Source: Lentinus brumalis (lineage: Eukaryota; Basidiomycota; Agaricomycetes; Polyporales; Polyporaceae). Taken from it: a stretch of 62,127 bases of DNA. The position numbers were made by a program, and so were the translations under genes. The DNA lies in the NCBI GenBank assembly GCA_001792895.1, contig MARA01000081.1:1-62127 (forward strand), written 5' to 3'. How positions within the stretch are numbered: position 1 is the stretch's first letter; every line of letters starts with the position of its first letter. A model generated the notes under the pieces. That model had not been told where the DNA came from and searched no databases. It worked only from the letters and a program-made list of their open reading frames with translations. Below are positions 46,340-57,194 of the stretch, in pieces.

Positions 46340-47395
46340 TGATAGGTATCGGACACGTCTATGCACGGAATTTGCGCCCTTCCGGAGGTTCCACAGGAGC
46401 GAGCCCAGTACTCCCGACCGTCCTACGTCGGCCAGTATGCTCGCCACAGCCCCATACTCCTTCCCTATCGCTCCGTCACCCCTCCTACCGTCCGAACCCT
46501 CGCACAGGTCGGACAACGCGGTCTGCAGCCCGTCCGCACCGAGCGGCGGCCTGTCAGACGGTTCACGTCCCCGATGAGACATCTAGCCGCAATTCCGGGG
46601 TCTCGTACGCAGCCTCGGTCACGGACGCATGGTCGGAGGGGTTCTGGAGCGTCCTTCACGCCAGTTGATTGGCCGGTGTGGTTATCGCCGGAGTTGGAGC
46701 TCCGCGCCACCATCTTGGGTAAACGTCGGTCGCCAGCGCCTCGAACCGGTTGGGGCTCGGCGCGCGCGCTGGTTGGTTAGCTGTGGTTAAAGGCTGACAG
46801 CAGGTCCGTGCGCAAGGAGCTCCGCCCGCCCCTATTGGCTCAGGACCGTTTGCGAGGGCTTTCCGAGGCTTGCGTGCTGTCGTTAGGGTAGCTTTGCTTT
46901 TGTACCTTCGGTAGCACGGTGTGCAATTCAGATTCCGTTCTCCCCACCGTTCAGCTCTAAGTCTACCGCCGCCGCTCCGTGCTCACCGTCGAAAGTATCG
47001 CCGTCACCGTCAAGAAGTCCTACCGCCGTCGAGTCGATAAGTTCGAACCCGTTTCATCCGCTACTGTCTCCGTGGTCTCCGCTCCGTGTCCTACGTGGTT
47101 CGCACCCGTCGCGTCCGTGCGTCGGAAGTCTCCTCGCCGTCCGGGCAGGCACCGTTGAGTCCTCCCTATCGTCCCGTCTCCGTGCCGTTCCCTCCATTTG
47201 TCTCCGTGGTTTCCGCGCCCCTTTCCGGACGCTCCTGTCATTCGGGAGTCGTACGTAGCCCTCCTGGACATAGGTCTCCGTTCAGTTAGGGTTGGTTAGG
47301 AGCCTCTTCCCTTCTCGCATATAAAATACGTGCATACAGTCCTTGGCTGGAGATTTGTGTGGTGTTATCCGCTCATTTCGCCCCTTGGCGTATCA
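46340..47395 (+). repeat. 5' LTR of the 12.76-kb element
   Basis: It begins TGATAGGTATCGG and ends GGCGTATCA and is nearly identical to 58049-59094. Differences seen by eye are about ten, mostly one- or two-base indels in short runs (for example CTTCCGG/CTTCGG, GCGCCCC/GCGCCC, CGCCCCTT/CGCCCTT). Confidence 0.95.
47320..47326 (+). promoter_or_regulatory. TATA box in 5' LTR
   Basis: TATAAAA lies 70 bp before the LTR end and is conserved in the 3' LTR (59020-59026). It is the natural candidate for the promoter of the sense transcript. Confidence 0.6.
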
Positions 47396-47398
47396 TAT

Positions 47399-47416
47399 TG
47401 GAGCCCACCGCGAGGG
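47399..47416 (+). other. Candidate primer-binding site
   Basis: TGGAGCCCACCGCGAGGG starts three bases after the 5' LTR. A leading TGG fits the complement of a tRNA CCA end. The tRNA was not identified. Confidence 0.4.
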
Positions 47417-47669
47417 GTACTAGTGGCCATCTCTGATTTCAATCAAACTGTCGAGATCACCGTCCCCTTCCGAAACCGCTTCTCGTACCTCCGTCCGACC
47501 TTCGGACAGCCTTTCCTACACCGCTACCGCCCTCGAGGAACTCCGTCAACGTCTCCGCGCATTCCGCGAGGAACTAGACGAGGAACTCACACCTCTCCCC
47601 TCGCCTTCCGGATCCGCAAGCTTCGCTACCGCCCTGTCTTCCCCTTCGGAGCCGTCTTCCCTTACCCCG

Positions 47670-49946
47670 TTGCCGTCCTCCTCCGCTTCCCGTCCTCCCT
47701 CCCCTACAGGGAGCACTACCTCTCGAGCCCGTTCGGACACCTCGACGTCAAGGTCTCGGACTCGCCGAGCCCACCTCGAACAGAACATCCCTCTCGCACC
47801 TCCTCTCGAGCTCCCACCCCGCCGACGCAGGAACCCCGTACCACCAACAATTCAGGAAGCAACCTCACAGGCCGCCCCTACTACCCGTCCTATCTCTCCG
47901 CCCCTTCCGACTACCGAGATGGACGACCCTCTCCCGAACCCGAACCCGATCAACAACCCCGAACCGGCTAACCCGCAGCCAGCGCCGCCTCAGCAGTTTC
48001 AGGGCGGTGCTCGCGACCTCGGACCACACACCATGCCTCTCCCGAACGAGCGCGGCGCCCCGATCTGGGACGAAGCCGGCCGCGAGACCGTCCAGCGGTT
48101 CTTCGACCAGTACGAGCTCCTCCTGCGCAGGAACAACGTCGTCGACGATCGGGACAAGAAGCGCGGTGCGACGATCTACGTTCCGCTTCCGGTCTCCCGC
48201 CGCTGGTCCTCGATGCCCGAGTTCCGCGACGAGCATACGACGTACGAGCAGTGGCGCGACACCGTAGTAGACTACTACGTCGGAGCCGACGAGAACCATC
48301 AGTACACTATGGCCGACTACCACGAGCTCATGGCCCGTCAGTATCCCAAGGGCTTCCAGAATCTAGCGGACTACTCGCAGTTCTACGTCGAATACCACCC
48401 GATAGCGTCGTACCTCATCAACCAGCAGCCTCCCGAGCTGACCCAGCGCGACGCCGCCTACAACCTCCTACGCCTCCTGAACACCTCGCAGCGGAGCGCG
48501 GTCGACGGACGCCTCGCTCAGAAGGTCCCGGACAAGCCCCGAGCGGTGTCCTACACCCTGGCGCAGGTGCACGAGGCCATCTCCTATACGATTGGGGACT
48601 CCGTTGACTTCGACGCGAATCCGGCGTTCGAGCGGTACGGAAGCCTGCGTCCGCCGCTGACAGGGGGGCACTACGCCGCTCCGAGAGCGCCTGAGCCGTT
48701 CCGCGGAAGGAATCCCGCCCCGAGGCAGGAACCCTTGGCCGACGACAAGACCATCACAATCAAGACGGAGGACCTTCAGACTCTCGTGCAGACGGCCGTT
48801 CAAACCGCTATGCGCGGTAGGAACGAGCCTCGCGACCGCGACCGCCGATTGGAACTCCAGCGGGGCCCGCCCCAAGTCCGCGAACCGCCGCCGCACCAGG
48901 AGCAGCAGCCGCGCTTCCCCCGCGACGTTCCGAGGTATCCGCAAGGGCAGCAGCCCGCTCCGGACGGCGGGAGGCTCTACAATCCCCCTCGGAACGAGCC
49001 CCGCGAACGCGACCGAAACTGCTATTACTGCGGTCACACGGACTGTAGCATAGGCCGCTGCCCCGACGTCGAGACCGACATCCGTGACGGCCTGATCCAA
49101 CGCTCTGCGCAGACGGGCCAGCTTGTCCTAGCTAACGGCCAGCCCATTCCGCGTGGCAGGGGTCCGATTCGAGAGCAAGTCCGCTTCTACTACGATCGGA
49201 ACCAGCCCCAGCCGCCCGAGCCTCCGGCGGTCGCGCAGCTCATGTTCTCCGTCCTCACAGCCTCCGGCCAACGGTCCGTACGTACGGCCGAAGAGGAGAA
49301 CGAGATGCTCCGTCACAAGATCAACTTCCTCGAGGACCGCGAGAAGCGCAAGCGCGCAGTGTTCGACGGGGTCGAGCTTCCGGCGCGCCCTCCGAAGAAG
49401 GCGACCGCCCGCAAGCCTGCCCGTACTTCCGGACCTTCGACCAGGGCGACCCGAGTCGAGGAGGTACCGGACGAGGAGCCGCTGCGTTCCGCACACATCG
49501 AGGAGATACCGGAGGACCAGTCCGTCCCCGAGGGAGCGCCCGCGCTGAGAGCCGAGACGCCGGAGGTGGTTAACAACCCTTCCTACGTCGTACCGGTACA
49601 CCCTTATGCGCAAGTCCGCGACGCCTCTGCCGCTGGCGCGCCGAAGGCTAAAGATTTCGCGTATGGCCCTAACGCGCCCCGCGCTAAGTCACCCGAGGCG
49701 ACCTCCGCGTCCGAGGCAGCTAGCCGACCTCAACCGGCATCCGAGCACGTCGTCGGACCAACTGGACAAGCCCCCGCGCAGCCCGCCGGTAGGGTTACGG
49801 CGTACCGGAACCTCCCGCCGGTAGCGGACAAGGATGCGAGGAGCGTGTGTGGCAGCGCAACTTCGTCAACGAGCAGTCGGTCCACCTCTCCGTGTCCGAG
49901 CTCTTCAGTCTCGCTCCGGGAATCTGCAAGAAGGCGCACAAGATGA
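47670..49946 (+). CDS. gag: Gag polyprotein of the 12.76-kb element
   Basis: A long open frame encodes a Ser/Pro/Arg-rich N-terminus, a capsid-like core (IWDEAGRETVQRFFDQYELLL, then YEQWRDTVVDYYVGADE) and, near 49018, a zinc-knuckle region CYYCGHTDCSIGRC. The knuckle has CX2CX4CX4C instead of the usual CX2CX4HX4C. No ATG exists upstream in frame (the first is at 47919, MDDPLPNPN), although the frame is open back to about 47427, so the true start is unclear. The last 30 codons run into a different frame from the one that continues into the protease. Confidence 0.85.
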   Translation: MPSSSASRPPSPTGSTTSRARSDTSTSRSRTRRAHLEQNIPLAPPLELPPRRRRNPVPPTIQEATSQAAPTTRPISPPLPTTEMDDPLPNPNPINNPEPANPQPAPPQQFQGGARDLGPHTMPLPNERGAPIWDEAGRETVQRFFDQYELLLRRNNVVDDRDKKRGATIYVPLPVSRRWSSMPEFRDEHTTYEQWRDTVVDYYVGADENHQYTMADYHELMARQYPKGFQNLADYSQFYVEYHPIASYLINQQPPELTQRDAAYNLLRLLNTSQRSAVDGRLAQKVPDKPRAVSYTLAQVHEAISYTIGDSVDFDANPAFERYGSLRPPLTGGHYAAPRAPEPFRGRNPAPRQEPLADDKTITIKTEDLQTLVQTAVQTAMRGRNEPRDRDRRLELQRGPPQVREPPPHQEQQPRFPRDVPRYPQGQQPAPDGGRLYNPPRNEPRERDRNCYYCGHTDCSIGRCPDVETDIRDGLIQRSAQTGQLVLANGQPIPRGRGPIREQVRFYYDRNQPQPPEPPAVAQLMFSVLTASGQRSVRTAEEENEMLRHKINFLEDREKRKRAVFDGVELPARPPKKATARKPARTSGPSTRATRVEEVPDEEPLRSAHIEEIPEDQSVPEGAPALRAETPEVVNNPSYVVPVHPYAQVRDASAAGAPKAKDFAYGPNAPRAKSPEATSASEAASRPQPASEHVVGPTGQAPAQPAGRVTAYRNLPPVADKDARSVCGSATSSTSSRSTSPCPSSSVSLRESARRRTR

Positions 49947-50662
49947 CGGGCAGCAAGCGCGTCGCATTCGACGTACCGGCCATCCCGCTGTCGGTCCTGT
50001 CCGTAATGATGGACGACCCCGAGGCCTCCGAAGACGTCCTGGAGTCGGTGCAGTGCCTGGAGGACCTGTCCGGTCCGTCCGAGGAGGCAGGAAGCACCGG
50101 AGGCATCGTGTCCCTCCAGCTGCGGGGAGGCGACGCCGACGACGAAGAGGACGAGCCGGTTCCCCGCCAACGCAGCCGCTCCAACAGCCTCATAGTCGGC
50201 AAGCCCAGCGAGAAACTCCGGGCGCTCTTCGCCTGGGTCAACGAGGCGGAACTGGTAGAGTGCGTCTACGACCCCGGCTCCGAGGTCGTAGCGATCTCGG
50301 CGGACAAATGCTACGAGCTCGGCATCCCGTGCGACGAGAGGCAGAAGAATCCGATGACCTCCGCGAACGGAACCAAGGACACCACCAAAGGCCTAGCCAA
50401 CAACGTCCTACTGGAGCTGCAGGGCGGGATCGCCATCTACCTACAGATGCACGTCGTGGAGAACGCCGCCTACGACATCCTGCTCGGTCGTCCCTTCGAG
50501 ACTCTGATGGGGGTCAGCAGCCGGAACCTCCCCGACGAGAAGCACGAGCTGGTGGTTACCTGTCCGAACACGGACCGCTGCCTGACCCTCCGCACTTACG
50601 CCCGCGGAGACTCGCCGAAGACGTCGGAACCGCCCATGGGTTTTCGGCCTTCGAGGATCTGA
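49847..50662 (+). CDS. Retropepsin-like aspartic protease domain
   Basis: The frame overlaps the end of gag by 100 nt in the -1 register. After a gag-like linker (LSVSELFSLAPGICKKAHKM) it carries ECVYDPGSEVVAISADKC, SANGTKDTTKG and NAAYDILLGRPFE, matching the catalytic loop, flap region and ILGRP motif of gypsy-type proteases. The catalytic triplet reads DPGS where D(T/S)GS is usual. In many fungal relatives gag and this domain are one frame. Here the switch lies at a GTGTGT run near 49845, so it may be a programmed shift, a mutation or a base-count error. Confidence 0.8.
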   Translation: MWQRNFVNEQSVHLSVSELFSLAPGICKKAHKMTGSKRVAFDVPAIPLSVLSVMMDDPEASEDVLESVQCLEDLSGPSEEAGSTGGIVSLQLRGGDADDEEDEPVPRQRSRSNSLIVGKPSEKLRALFAWVNEAELVECVYDPGSEVVAISADKCYELGIPCDERQKNPMTSANGTKDTTKGLANNVLLELQGGIAIYLQMHVVENAAYDILLGRPFETLMGVSSRNLPDEKHELVVTCPNTDRCLTLRTYARGDSPKTSEPPMGFRPSRI

Positions 50663-50741
50663 CCGCCGGTCGGGGAGAGGTCGCCCTTCTGGTAGAATAC
50701 CAGCATACCACCCAGCACGCCCGGGCACCGCCTACGCCCCC

Positions 50742-53579
50742 ATGCCCGACGGTGCCCCTATATCTATTCTCCTTTCCTATCTGTCCGCTTGCGAGGAGGT
50801 CACGTCTAAACCGTCGCTCCAATCCCTCTTCTTTTCCACTGTTCCGTCAGCTCTCTCGTCCTCTGTCTCTCCGATGCGTTCCTCTGCTTCCGGCTCTCTA
50901 TCTCCTACGTCGGTTCCGGTGGGTCCGGGCCGTCCGGTGGCTACATACCCAGTCTCCAAGACGAAAAGCCAACCGCAGCGACCGGTCCCCCCGAACCGCG
51001 ATACCCCTCGTCTCTCCGCTACTGGTTCCAAGCCTCCGTTCACGGTTCTACTAAAAAGCAAAAAGAAATACAAGCCGGTCGCTCTCAAGGTCCGTCCTGT
51101 GATCGGCGAGCTGCCCGCAGAATACCGCATCGTCCGCAACCGGATCGGCGACCCTCTAGCCGACCTCCCGCTCCTAGACCCGAACCCTCCGCCGTATGTT
51201 CCGACGGGACGCTACACCGCGGAGCGCAGGGAGCGTTTTCGAGCGCATCACGCGCAATGGTTACTGCCCGCCGAGCTGGACGTCCTAGACGACTTCATGT
51301 GCAAACAACAGGGAGCATTCGCGTGGGACGACTCCGAGCGGGGCAGCTTCCGGCGTGACATGTTCCCCCCAGTGCGCTTCCCGGTCATTCCGCATGTTCC
51401 GTGGGTAGAGAAGAACTTCCCTATCCCGCCCGGTATTTACGCTCAAGCCGCGGCCCTCATCCAACGGAAGATCGCCGCCGGAGTCTACGAGCCTTCCAAC
51501 GCGTCCTACCGGTCCCAGTGGTTCTGCGTACTCAAGAAGGACGGCAACATTCGGATCGTCCACAGCCTCGAGCCTCTCAACAAGGTCACCATCCAGCACT
51601 CCGGAGTCCCGCCGGTCCCGGATCACCTCGCGGAACAGTTCGCCGGTCGCGCGTGTGGCACGACGTTGGACCTCTACGTGGGGTACGACGAACGGGAAAT
51701 CGACGAGCGCTCGCGCGACTTAACCACCTTCCAGACGCCGTTCGGAGCTATGCGCCTTACGACGCTTCCGATGGGTTGGTCGAACTCAGTTCCGATCTTC
51801 CACGACGACGTCACGTTCATCCTGCAGCCGGAGATCCCGCACGTAACCCTTCCCTATATCGACGATGTTACGGTCAAGGGCCCCGCGGACCAGTACAAGG
51901 TTGCCGTAGGAGGGTGGGAGATGATCCCGGCGAATCCGGGAGTCCGAAGGTACTTCTGGGAACATCTACCGGACGTCAACCGTTGCGTTCAGCGGGTCAA
52001 GCATGCCGGCGGGACGTTCTCCGGGACTAAGGCGAACATAGGACCACCGGAGTTCGTAGCCATCGGGCACTTCTGTACTCCGGAAGGGCGTAAGCCCGAC
52101 GTCAAGCGCACCGAAGCCATCGCCAACTGGGGACCGTGCAAGGACCTCTCGGAGGTCCGGGCCTTCCTCGGAACGGTCGGGGTGGCCCGCATCTTCATCA
52201 AGGACTTCGCCAAGCGAGCTAACCCCCTGGTCAAGCTAACTCGGAAGGATGTTCCTTTCGAGTTCGGGGCGGAGCAGCTACAGGCGATGGCGGACCTCAA
52301 GCAGGCTCTCCTGGACTCCCCCGCCCTCCGTCCGCTCGACTACGAGTCCGACGCTCCTGTCATCCTGGCCGTCGACACCTCCTACATCGCCGTGGGCTAC
52401 CACCTCGCCCAACAAGACATCAACGACCCAAAAATCCGCTACTACAATCGCTTCGGCTCTATAACCCTCAACGAGCGCGAAGCCCGCTTCTCGCAGGCCA
52501 AGCTCGAGCTTTACGGACTCTACCGGACACTCCGCGCACTCCGGTTCCACCTGATCGGGGTCCGCAACCTTGTCGTCGAAGTCGACGCCCGCTACATCGA
52601 GGGTATGCTCCGGCACCCCGACTACGCCCCGTCCGCTTCGATGAACCGCTGGATAGTCTCCATCACAACCTTCCACTTCACCCTAGTCCACGTACCCGGA
52701 GTACACCACGGCCCCGACGGTCTGTCGAGGCGTCCGCCTCAGCCGGGAGACACGCCCGAGCCGGACGATGACTTCGACGACTGGATCGACCGGCTCTATA
52801 GCATGATGCACTTGGTCAACCCTCCTCCGACGCTCCGTTTGTCCGACGCCCCGCTACGCGCACCGGCCGCACCGGACGCGCCCTCCTTCACCATCCTCAT
52901 GCAGCAAACCAGCGGAACGTCCGCGAAGCTACCGGAGGTCCCGCCGATACCGTACGATCGGTTTCCGCGGACATCCGCTGCAGCGAAGATGGACCGACGC
53001 CTCGAGCTAGCGCGCGAGTGGTTAAGATCTCGCGAGCGCCCGTCAGAGCTCGACGACCGGGAGTTCACCCGACTCTCGAAGTGGGCCAAGGATTTCTTCG
53101 TCGACAAGGAGGGCCGCCTTTGGCGCACCTCAGAAGACGGGGCCCACAAGAGGGTACTCGCACCGGACATCCGCTCGCAGGTCCTAGTCGAAATGCACGA
53201 TTACATCGGACACCGCGGAATCTACGCGACCCGAGCCTTCGTCGCGGAACGTTTCTGGTGGCCGGAAATGAAGGCCGACGTTGCCTGGTACGTCCGTAGT
53301 TGTCACCTGTGCCAGATCCGCCAGACTACTCGTATCCACATCCCTCCGACCATTCCGTACCCTGCTCCGCCGATGGTCCGCGTTCACGTCGACTCTATGG
53401 ATATGCCAGGGACCTACAAGCACTTCTTCCACGCTCGGTGCGCTACTACGTCCTGGGTCGAAGGCCGAGCGTCCAAGTCGCAGACCGCGCAAGTCATCGG
53501 CGACTGGCTCTACCAAGATCTCCTGTGCCGGTGGGGCGCGGTCTCCGAGATCGTGTCCGACAACGGGTCCCCTGGATAG
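50742..53579 (+). CDS. pol: Pol: reverse transcriptase, RNase H and integrase N-terminal and core part
   Basis: A 945-residue frame carries, in order, the RT (YRSQWFCVLKKDGNIRIVHS, TPFGAMRLTTLPMGWSNS, catalytic YIDD in LPYIDDVTVKGP), the RT thumb and connection (IGHFCTPEGRKPD), an RNase H-like domain (ILAVDTSYIAVGYHLAQQD, then VPGVHHGPDGLSRRP) and integrase with its HHCC zinc finger (HDYIGHRGIYATRAF...CHLCQ), the first core Asp in HVDSMDMPG and the second in SDNGS. RT and RNase H look intact. The frame ends at 53579 in CCCCTGGATAG, a C run one base short of the frame that continues the integrase. Confidence 0.92.
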   Translation: MPDGAPISILLSYLSACEEVTSKPSLQSLFFSTVPSALSSSVSPMRSSASGSLSPTSVPVGPGRPVATYPVSKTKSQPQRPVPPNRDTPRLSATGSKPPFTVLLKSKKKYKPVALKVRPVIGELPAEYRIVRNRIGDPLADLPLLDPNPPPYVPTGRYTAERRERFRAHHAQWLLPAELDVLDDFMCKQQGAFAWDDSERGSFRRDMFPPVRFPVIPHVPWVEKNFPIPPGIYAQAAALIQRKIAAGVYEPSNASYRSQWFCVLKKDGNIRIVHSLEPLNKVTIQHSGVPPVPDHLAEQFAGRACGTTLDLYVGYDEREIDERSRDLTTFQTPFGAMRLTTLPMGWSNSVPIFHDDVTFILQPEIPHVTLPYIDDVTVKGPADQYKVAVGGWEMIPANPGVRRYFWEHLPDVNRCVQRVKHAGGTFSGTKANIGPPEFVAIGHFCTPEGRKPDVKRTEAIANWGPCKDLSEVRAFLGTVGVARIFIKDFAKRANPLVKLTRKDVPFEFGAEQLQAMADLKQALLDSPALRPLDYESDAPVILAVDTSYIAVGYHLAQQDINDPKIRYYNRFGSITLNEREARFSQAKLELYGLYRTLRALRFHLIGVRNLVVEVDARYIEGMLRHPDYAPSASMNRWIVSITTFHFTLVHVPGVHHGPDGLSRRPPQPGDTPEPDDDFDDWIDRLYSMMHLVNPPPTLRLSDAPLRAPAAPDAPSFTILMQQTSGTSAKLPEVPPIPYDRFPRTSAAAKMDRRLELAREWLRSRERPSELDDREFTRLSKWAKDFFVDKEGRLWRTSEDGAHKRVLAPDIRSQVLVEMHDYIGHRGIYATRAFVAERFWWPEMKADVAWYVRSCHLCQIRQTTRIHIPPTIPYPAPPMVRVHVDSMDMPGTYKHFFHARCATTSWVEGRASKSQTAQVIGDWLYQDLLCRWGAVSEIVSDNGSPG

Positions 53580-54327
53580 CCGCCCTCGAGTACCTCTCGA
53601 AGAAGTACCACGTCTTTCATATCCGTATCTCCGGCTACAATTCGCAGGCAAACGGAATAGTCGAACGACCGCACTTCCACGTCCGGGACGGCCTCTTCAA
53701 GGCCTGCGACGGGATGCCTCCCTATGGGTCTCCCGAGTATACACCACCCTCTGGGCGGACAGAGTCACCGTCCGACGACGCCTAGGCTGCTCTCCGTACT
53801 TCGCGGTCACCGGACGAACCCGATCATGCATTCGACATCGCTGAGGCGACCTACCTGATGCCGGTACCCACCAAGATGCTATCGACCGCCGAGCTCATCG
53901 TCCGACGCGCCATCGCACTCCAGAAGCGTCCGGAGCAGCTCAGCCTCCTGCGCTCTACGGTCTTCAAGCAGCGGGTCGAGGCAGCGCAGAAGTTCGAGCA
54001 GGACCACGCTCGGACAATCAAGTCCTTCAACTTCGAGCGCGGACGCCTCGTCCTCATGCGCAATACCGCCATCGAAAAGTCCCTCAACGCGAGAATCCCC
54101 CGTTACCTCGGCCCCTACGTGGTCATCAAGCGGAACCGCGGCATATGTCATCGCCGAACTCAACGGCGCCGTCTTCGACCGCCCCGTCGCCGCTTCCGAC
54201 TCATCCCTACCTCGCCCGAGAAGCTATCTACGTGCCCGACGGTGCGCTCGACGTCTCCGACGACAAGCTCCGCATCATCGAAGCAACGGAGGTAGATGAG
54301 CAGGAGGACTTCGAGGACGTGGATTAA
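53580..54327 (+). pseudogene. Integrase C-terminal part, broken by frame changes
   Basis: Integrase continues in other frames: IAALEYLSKKYHVFHIRISG, then NSQANGIVERPH with the catalytic Glu, then further frame changes near 53740, 53820, 54140 and 54190. The end encodes KSLNARIPRYLGPYVVIKRN and IYVPDGALDVSDDKLRIIEA, like the C-terminal domain of other gypsy integrases. Each break lies in a short run of the same base or dinucleotide. Confidence 0.75.
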
Positions 54328-54362
54328 CCACCCCGGGTTTAGCGCCCACGGAAGCGTCGACT

Positions 54363-54399
54363 GAGGACAGTCGACATTTCAGTGGGGAGGGGAGGGATA
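54363..54399 (+). other. Internal copy of the polypurine tract
   Basis: GAGGACAGTC, a four-base mismatch zone, then ATTTCAGTGGGGAGGGGA lies 36 bp behind the pol stop. It matches 58018-58048 next to the 3' LTR at nearly every base. It is either a central polypurine tract or the former 3' end of the element before the antisense module was gained. Confidence 0.75.
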
Positions 54400-54877
54400 T
54401 CCCGCGCCAAGCACTACATTACCAGAAACTATACCTACTGTTGCCCTTTACTTACGTCCCCCGTTCCCTTCCCTATGACAATCTATTCTCCTTCCGCACT
54501 ACCGTCCGAATTTTCTCCGAGTCTCTAAGGGTCGTCTCACATTCCTTTACCTCTCCGGACCTTCCTATCAGGTTTCCTACGTGGCCAACTACCGGGCATA
54601 TCGCGCCTCCGAGGCGTCCGAGCCCCGTCCGATGCGTTACAACATTCCTTTACATCTAGACACTAGTACTTACAATTCTGCCCCTACGGCGCACCACACT
54701 ATCCTTACCACTCAGTCCAATTCAAAACAAGACAGCATTCATTTTCTTTGCATATACAAAGCATTCGAGACTACAAGGACAGACCAAGAAAATTATTACT
54801 GTACAAAACGCGACCGAAGCCCACTAACGCTCCTGCTACTGACACAGGAGGACCGTCCGAGGCGTCCGAAGCGGCAA

Positions 54878-56881
54878 TCAGGCGTCCCCACCCCCAGGAG
54901 CACGGAACCGGAGGAGCTTCGCGACGAGGTCCTGTCCGGGGTCCGTCGCCGCGAGCCGCGAAAAGCTGATCTTGGGAGGCAGCTCCACCCCCTCCTCCTC
55001 CGACCGATACTTCCCGAAGGTCTCTCCGGTGAGCTCCTTCTCCCGCGTCATCCGAGCGACGAGCTCGTGGGCCTTCCCCCAGATGTCGTACACCAGCCGG
55101 TTGGCCTCCAGCCGGTTCTCCGCGACCAGCCGGTCGAACGGCGAGAGTCCGGACAAGTCCCCCTGGTAGGGGACCGAGAAGGGAGCGGAGAACGAGACCC
55201 CCGCAGGCAAGGAGGTCCCCGCAGTCCCGGCAGGAGTCGTCGGAGGCGCAGTAGGAGCGGGCGCGTTCCAGGGAAGGACCTTGAAGACCGCCCAGCCCTT
55301 GTGCTTGTCGCGGAAGGCCGCGACCTCCGCGGGCTCGACGGTCGGAGCGAAGTCCGCAGGGATCGCAGTGGGCGCGATGGCGTCGGGCAGACCGAGAGCT
55401 CGCAGCCGCTCCGTCGACGACGCGTCCTGGTCGCCGAAACGATCCCGCTCGAAGATCGCGATGAACCGGACGGCCATGTAGCGATGTGGGGGGGGATAGG
55501 ACCCAGCCCTCGCCGTTGAAGAGGGCGATGGTCTTGCGGTTCCCTATCGAACGCTAAGGGTCAGCCACCGCGGAAGGCAGAGAAGAGGACGGACTTACAG
55601 GACATCTCGCCGAAGACGTTGGAGCCGGCCCACCGGCACCCTTGCGCGTCCTTCTTGCACTTCTGGCAGAGGCCGACCTTCCCCGACGGGAGGCAGCGGC
55701 CCCCCTTCGAGCGACAGAGGTCGCACTAAGGTCCTACAAGTTAGCAAACGATCGCCACGGCAGGAACGAGCGGAGACTTACTGGTCCCTCGAAGGAGAGC
55801 AGCACTCCCTCCTCCGAGCCGCTCGTGGGGTCGGTCTTGGGCTTCTTCCTGCCGCGCGCCGGCCGGACCACTGGCGGGCTTGCGCTTCTTGCTGCCACTG
55901 GGCTGGGGTTCCTGCGTCGTGCTGGCGAGCTCGTCGTCCTCGCTGGAACCTTCAGCGTCCTCATCGCCGCCGTCGTCCTGCGGAGGTTTCTGTCCCTGCG
56001 GAGTCTTCGGACCCGGCGGAGTCGACCCGGCGGAGCCTTCGAACCCTGCGGAGTCTTCCCGGCGGAGCCTTGTGCGGAGCCTTGCGCCCTTGCGGGTCTT
56101 GGGGCCTTGAGAAGTCGTGCGTGCGGGCGGCGGGCTAGGAAGCGGCGAGATCCTGAAGAGTTTCGCTACGACGTCCGGGGCGAACGGGAGGTACTTGTCC
56201 TTGTCCGTAAATTCGAGAGCGCGAGGCTCGGAGGGGTCCGCGTTCGCGAGCAAGTTCACTACACGGAGGTTAGCGCAAAAAGGGACGCCTCGGAGGCGTA
56301 GGAACGTACCGTAGTCCGAGACGGCGGTCTCCGCCTTCTGGTAGACCTCAAGCCGGCTCCGCGCCAGCTTCAGCTCGTGCTCCAAGTCCCGAGCCTCCGC
56401 GACGTCCGCGGGAGTGTTCCGCCGACCGGGTTTGACGCGGCGCGACACTTCCTGGAAGCGGGCCTCGGCGTTCTTGATGCCTTCCTGGTGGAGTTGGACT
56501 TGCGCGGAGGAAGTCCGCGTCCCGGGCCAGGACCGCCTGGCTGCACTTGCGGAAGAACTCCCGCTGGAGCTCCGGGGGGCGTGCTCGCTGAACGTCCCCC
56601 AAAACGCGGGAAAGCGGGACCGGTATTCCCCGCTGGGTTCGGAAGGCGCGGCCTCCTAGAGGATTCAGTCGACCGCCCGGTTGGCCCCCGATGGCTCCGA
56701 CAAACAGGGCGAAACTCACCAGGTAGCGGAGGAAGTGCTCCGCGGCCTCCCCGTAGTATCGGCCCGAGTAGGGGTGCAGCTCGTCCAGGACGAAGCCCTC
56801 GACGAAGGAGGCGAAGTTCGAGGCGTTGGTGAAGTCCTCGGGGTCGCTGAGGTCGACGTTAGGAGAGAGAGGGGCTGCCAT
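54878..56881 (-). CDS. Antisense accessory gene with Zn2Cys6-type cysteine cluster
   Basis: The gene reads against pol. Start ATG is at 56881 (MAAPLSPNVDLSDPEDF); exon 1 is 56881-56720. Introns at 56719-56656, 56309-56259, 55773-55727 and about 55602-55557 have good GT-AG ends. The order is an acidic N-terminus, a helical stretch, a Ser/Lys-rich disordered part, then CDLCRSKGGRC and CQKCKKDAQGC, giving CX2CX6CX8CX2CX6C, the spacing of fungal Zn2Cys6 clusters. The tail (MAVRFIAIFERDRF onward, 55477-54878) is in another frame after a C8 run. Further frame changes occur near 56580, 56510 and 55860, all at base runs. The product could bind DNA; function unknown. Confidence 0.6.
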
Positions 56882-57194
56882 GTTGAAGCGTCGAGGAGGG
56901 AGGAAGCGGTCAAGGAGCACGAGCGACCGAACGCGCCCGACGGCAGGTCTTTAAGGGAGCCTCGGAGGCAAAAAATTTCGCGTCCTCAATCACGAACGAA
57001 GGTCAAACAATCAGGAAGCACCGGGCTTCGCGACGTCACCGCGCCTTCGCCGTCAACGGAGTTCATCCGCTGTCATGCCGAAACGAGTAACTTTATTTCC
57101 GCTTTAGGACTATTCTACGGGCGCTCCGTCGACGCAGCGCGCCCTCCGCGCTATCCGCACGCCCTCCTGAGGAGTTCCCCGTCTCCGATCCTTC

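Noticed and set aside
46880..47300. TTAGGG words in the LTR as telomere sequence
   Set aside because: Only single copies (GTTAGGGTAGC, GTTAGGGTTGG) occur, in both LTRs at the same place; there is no array.
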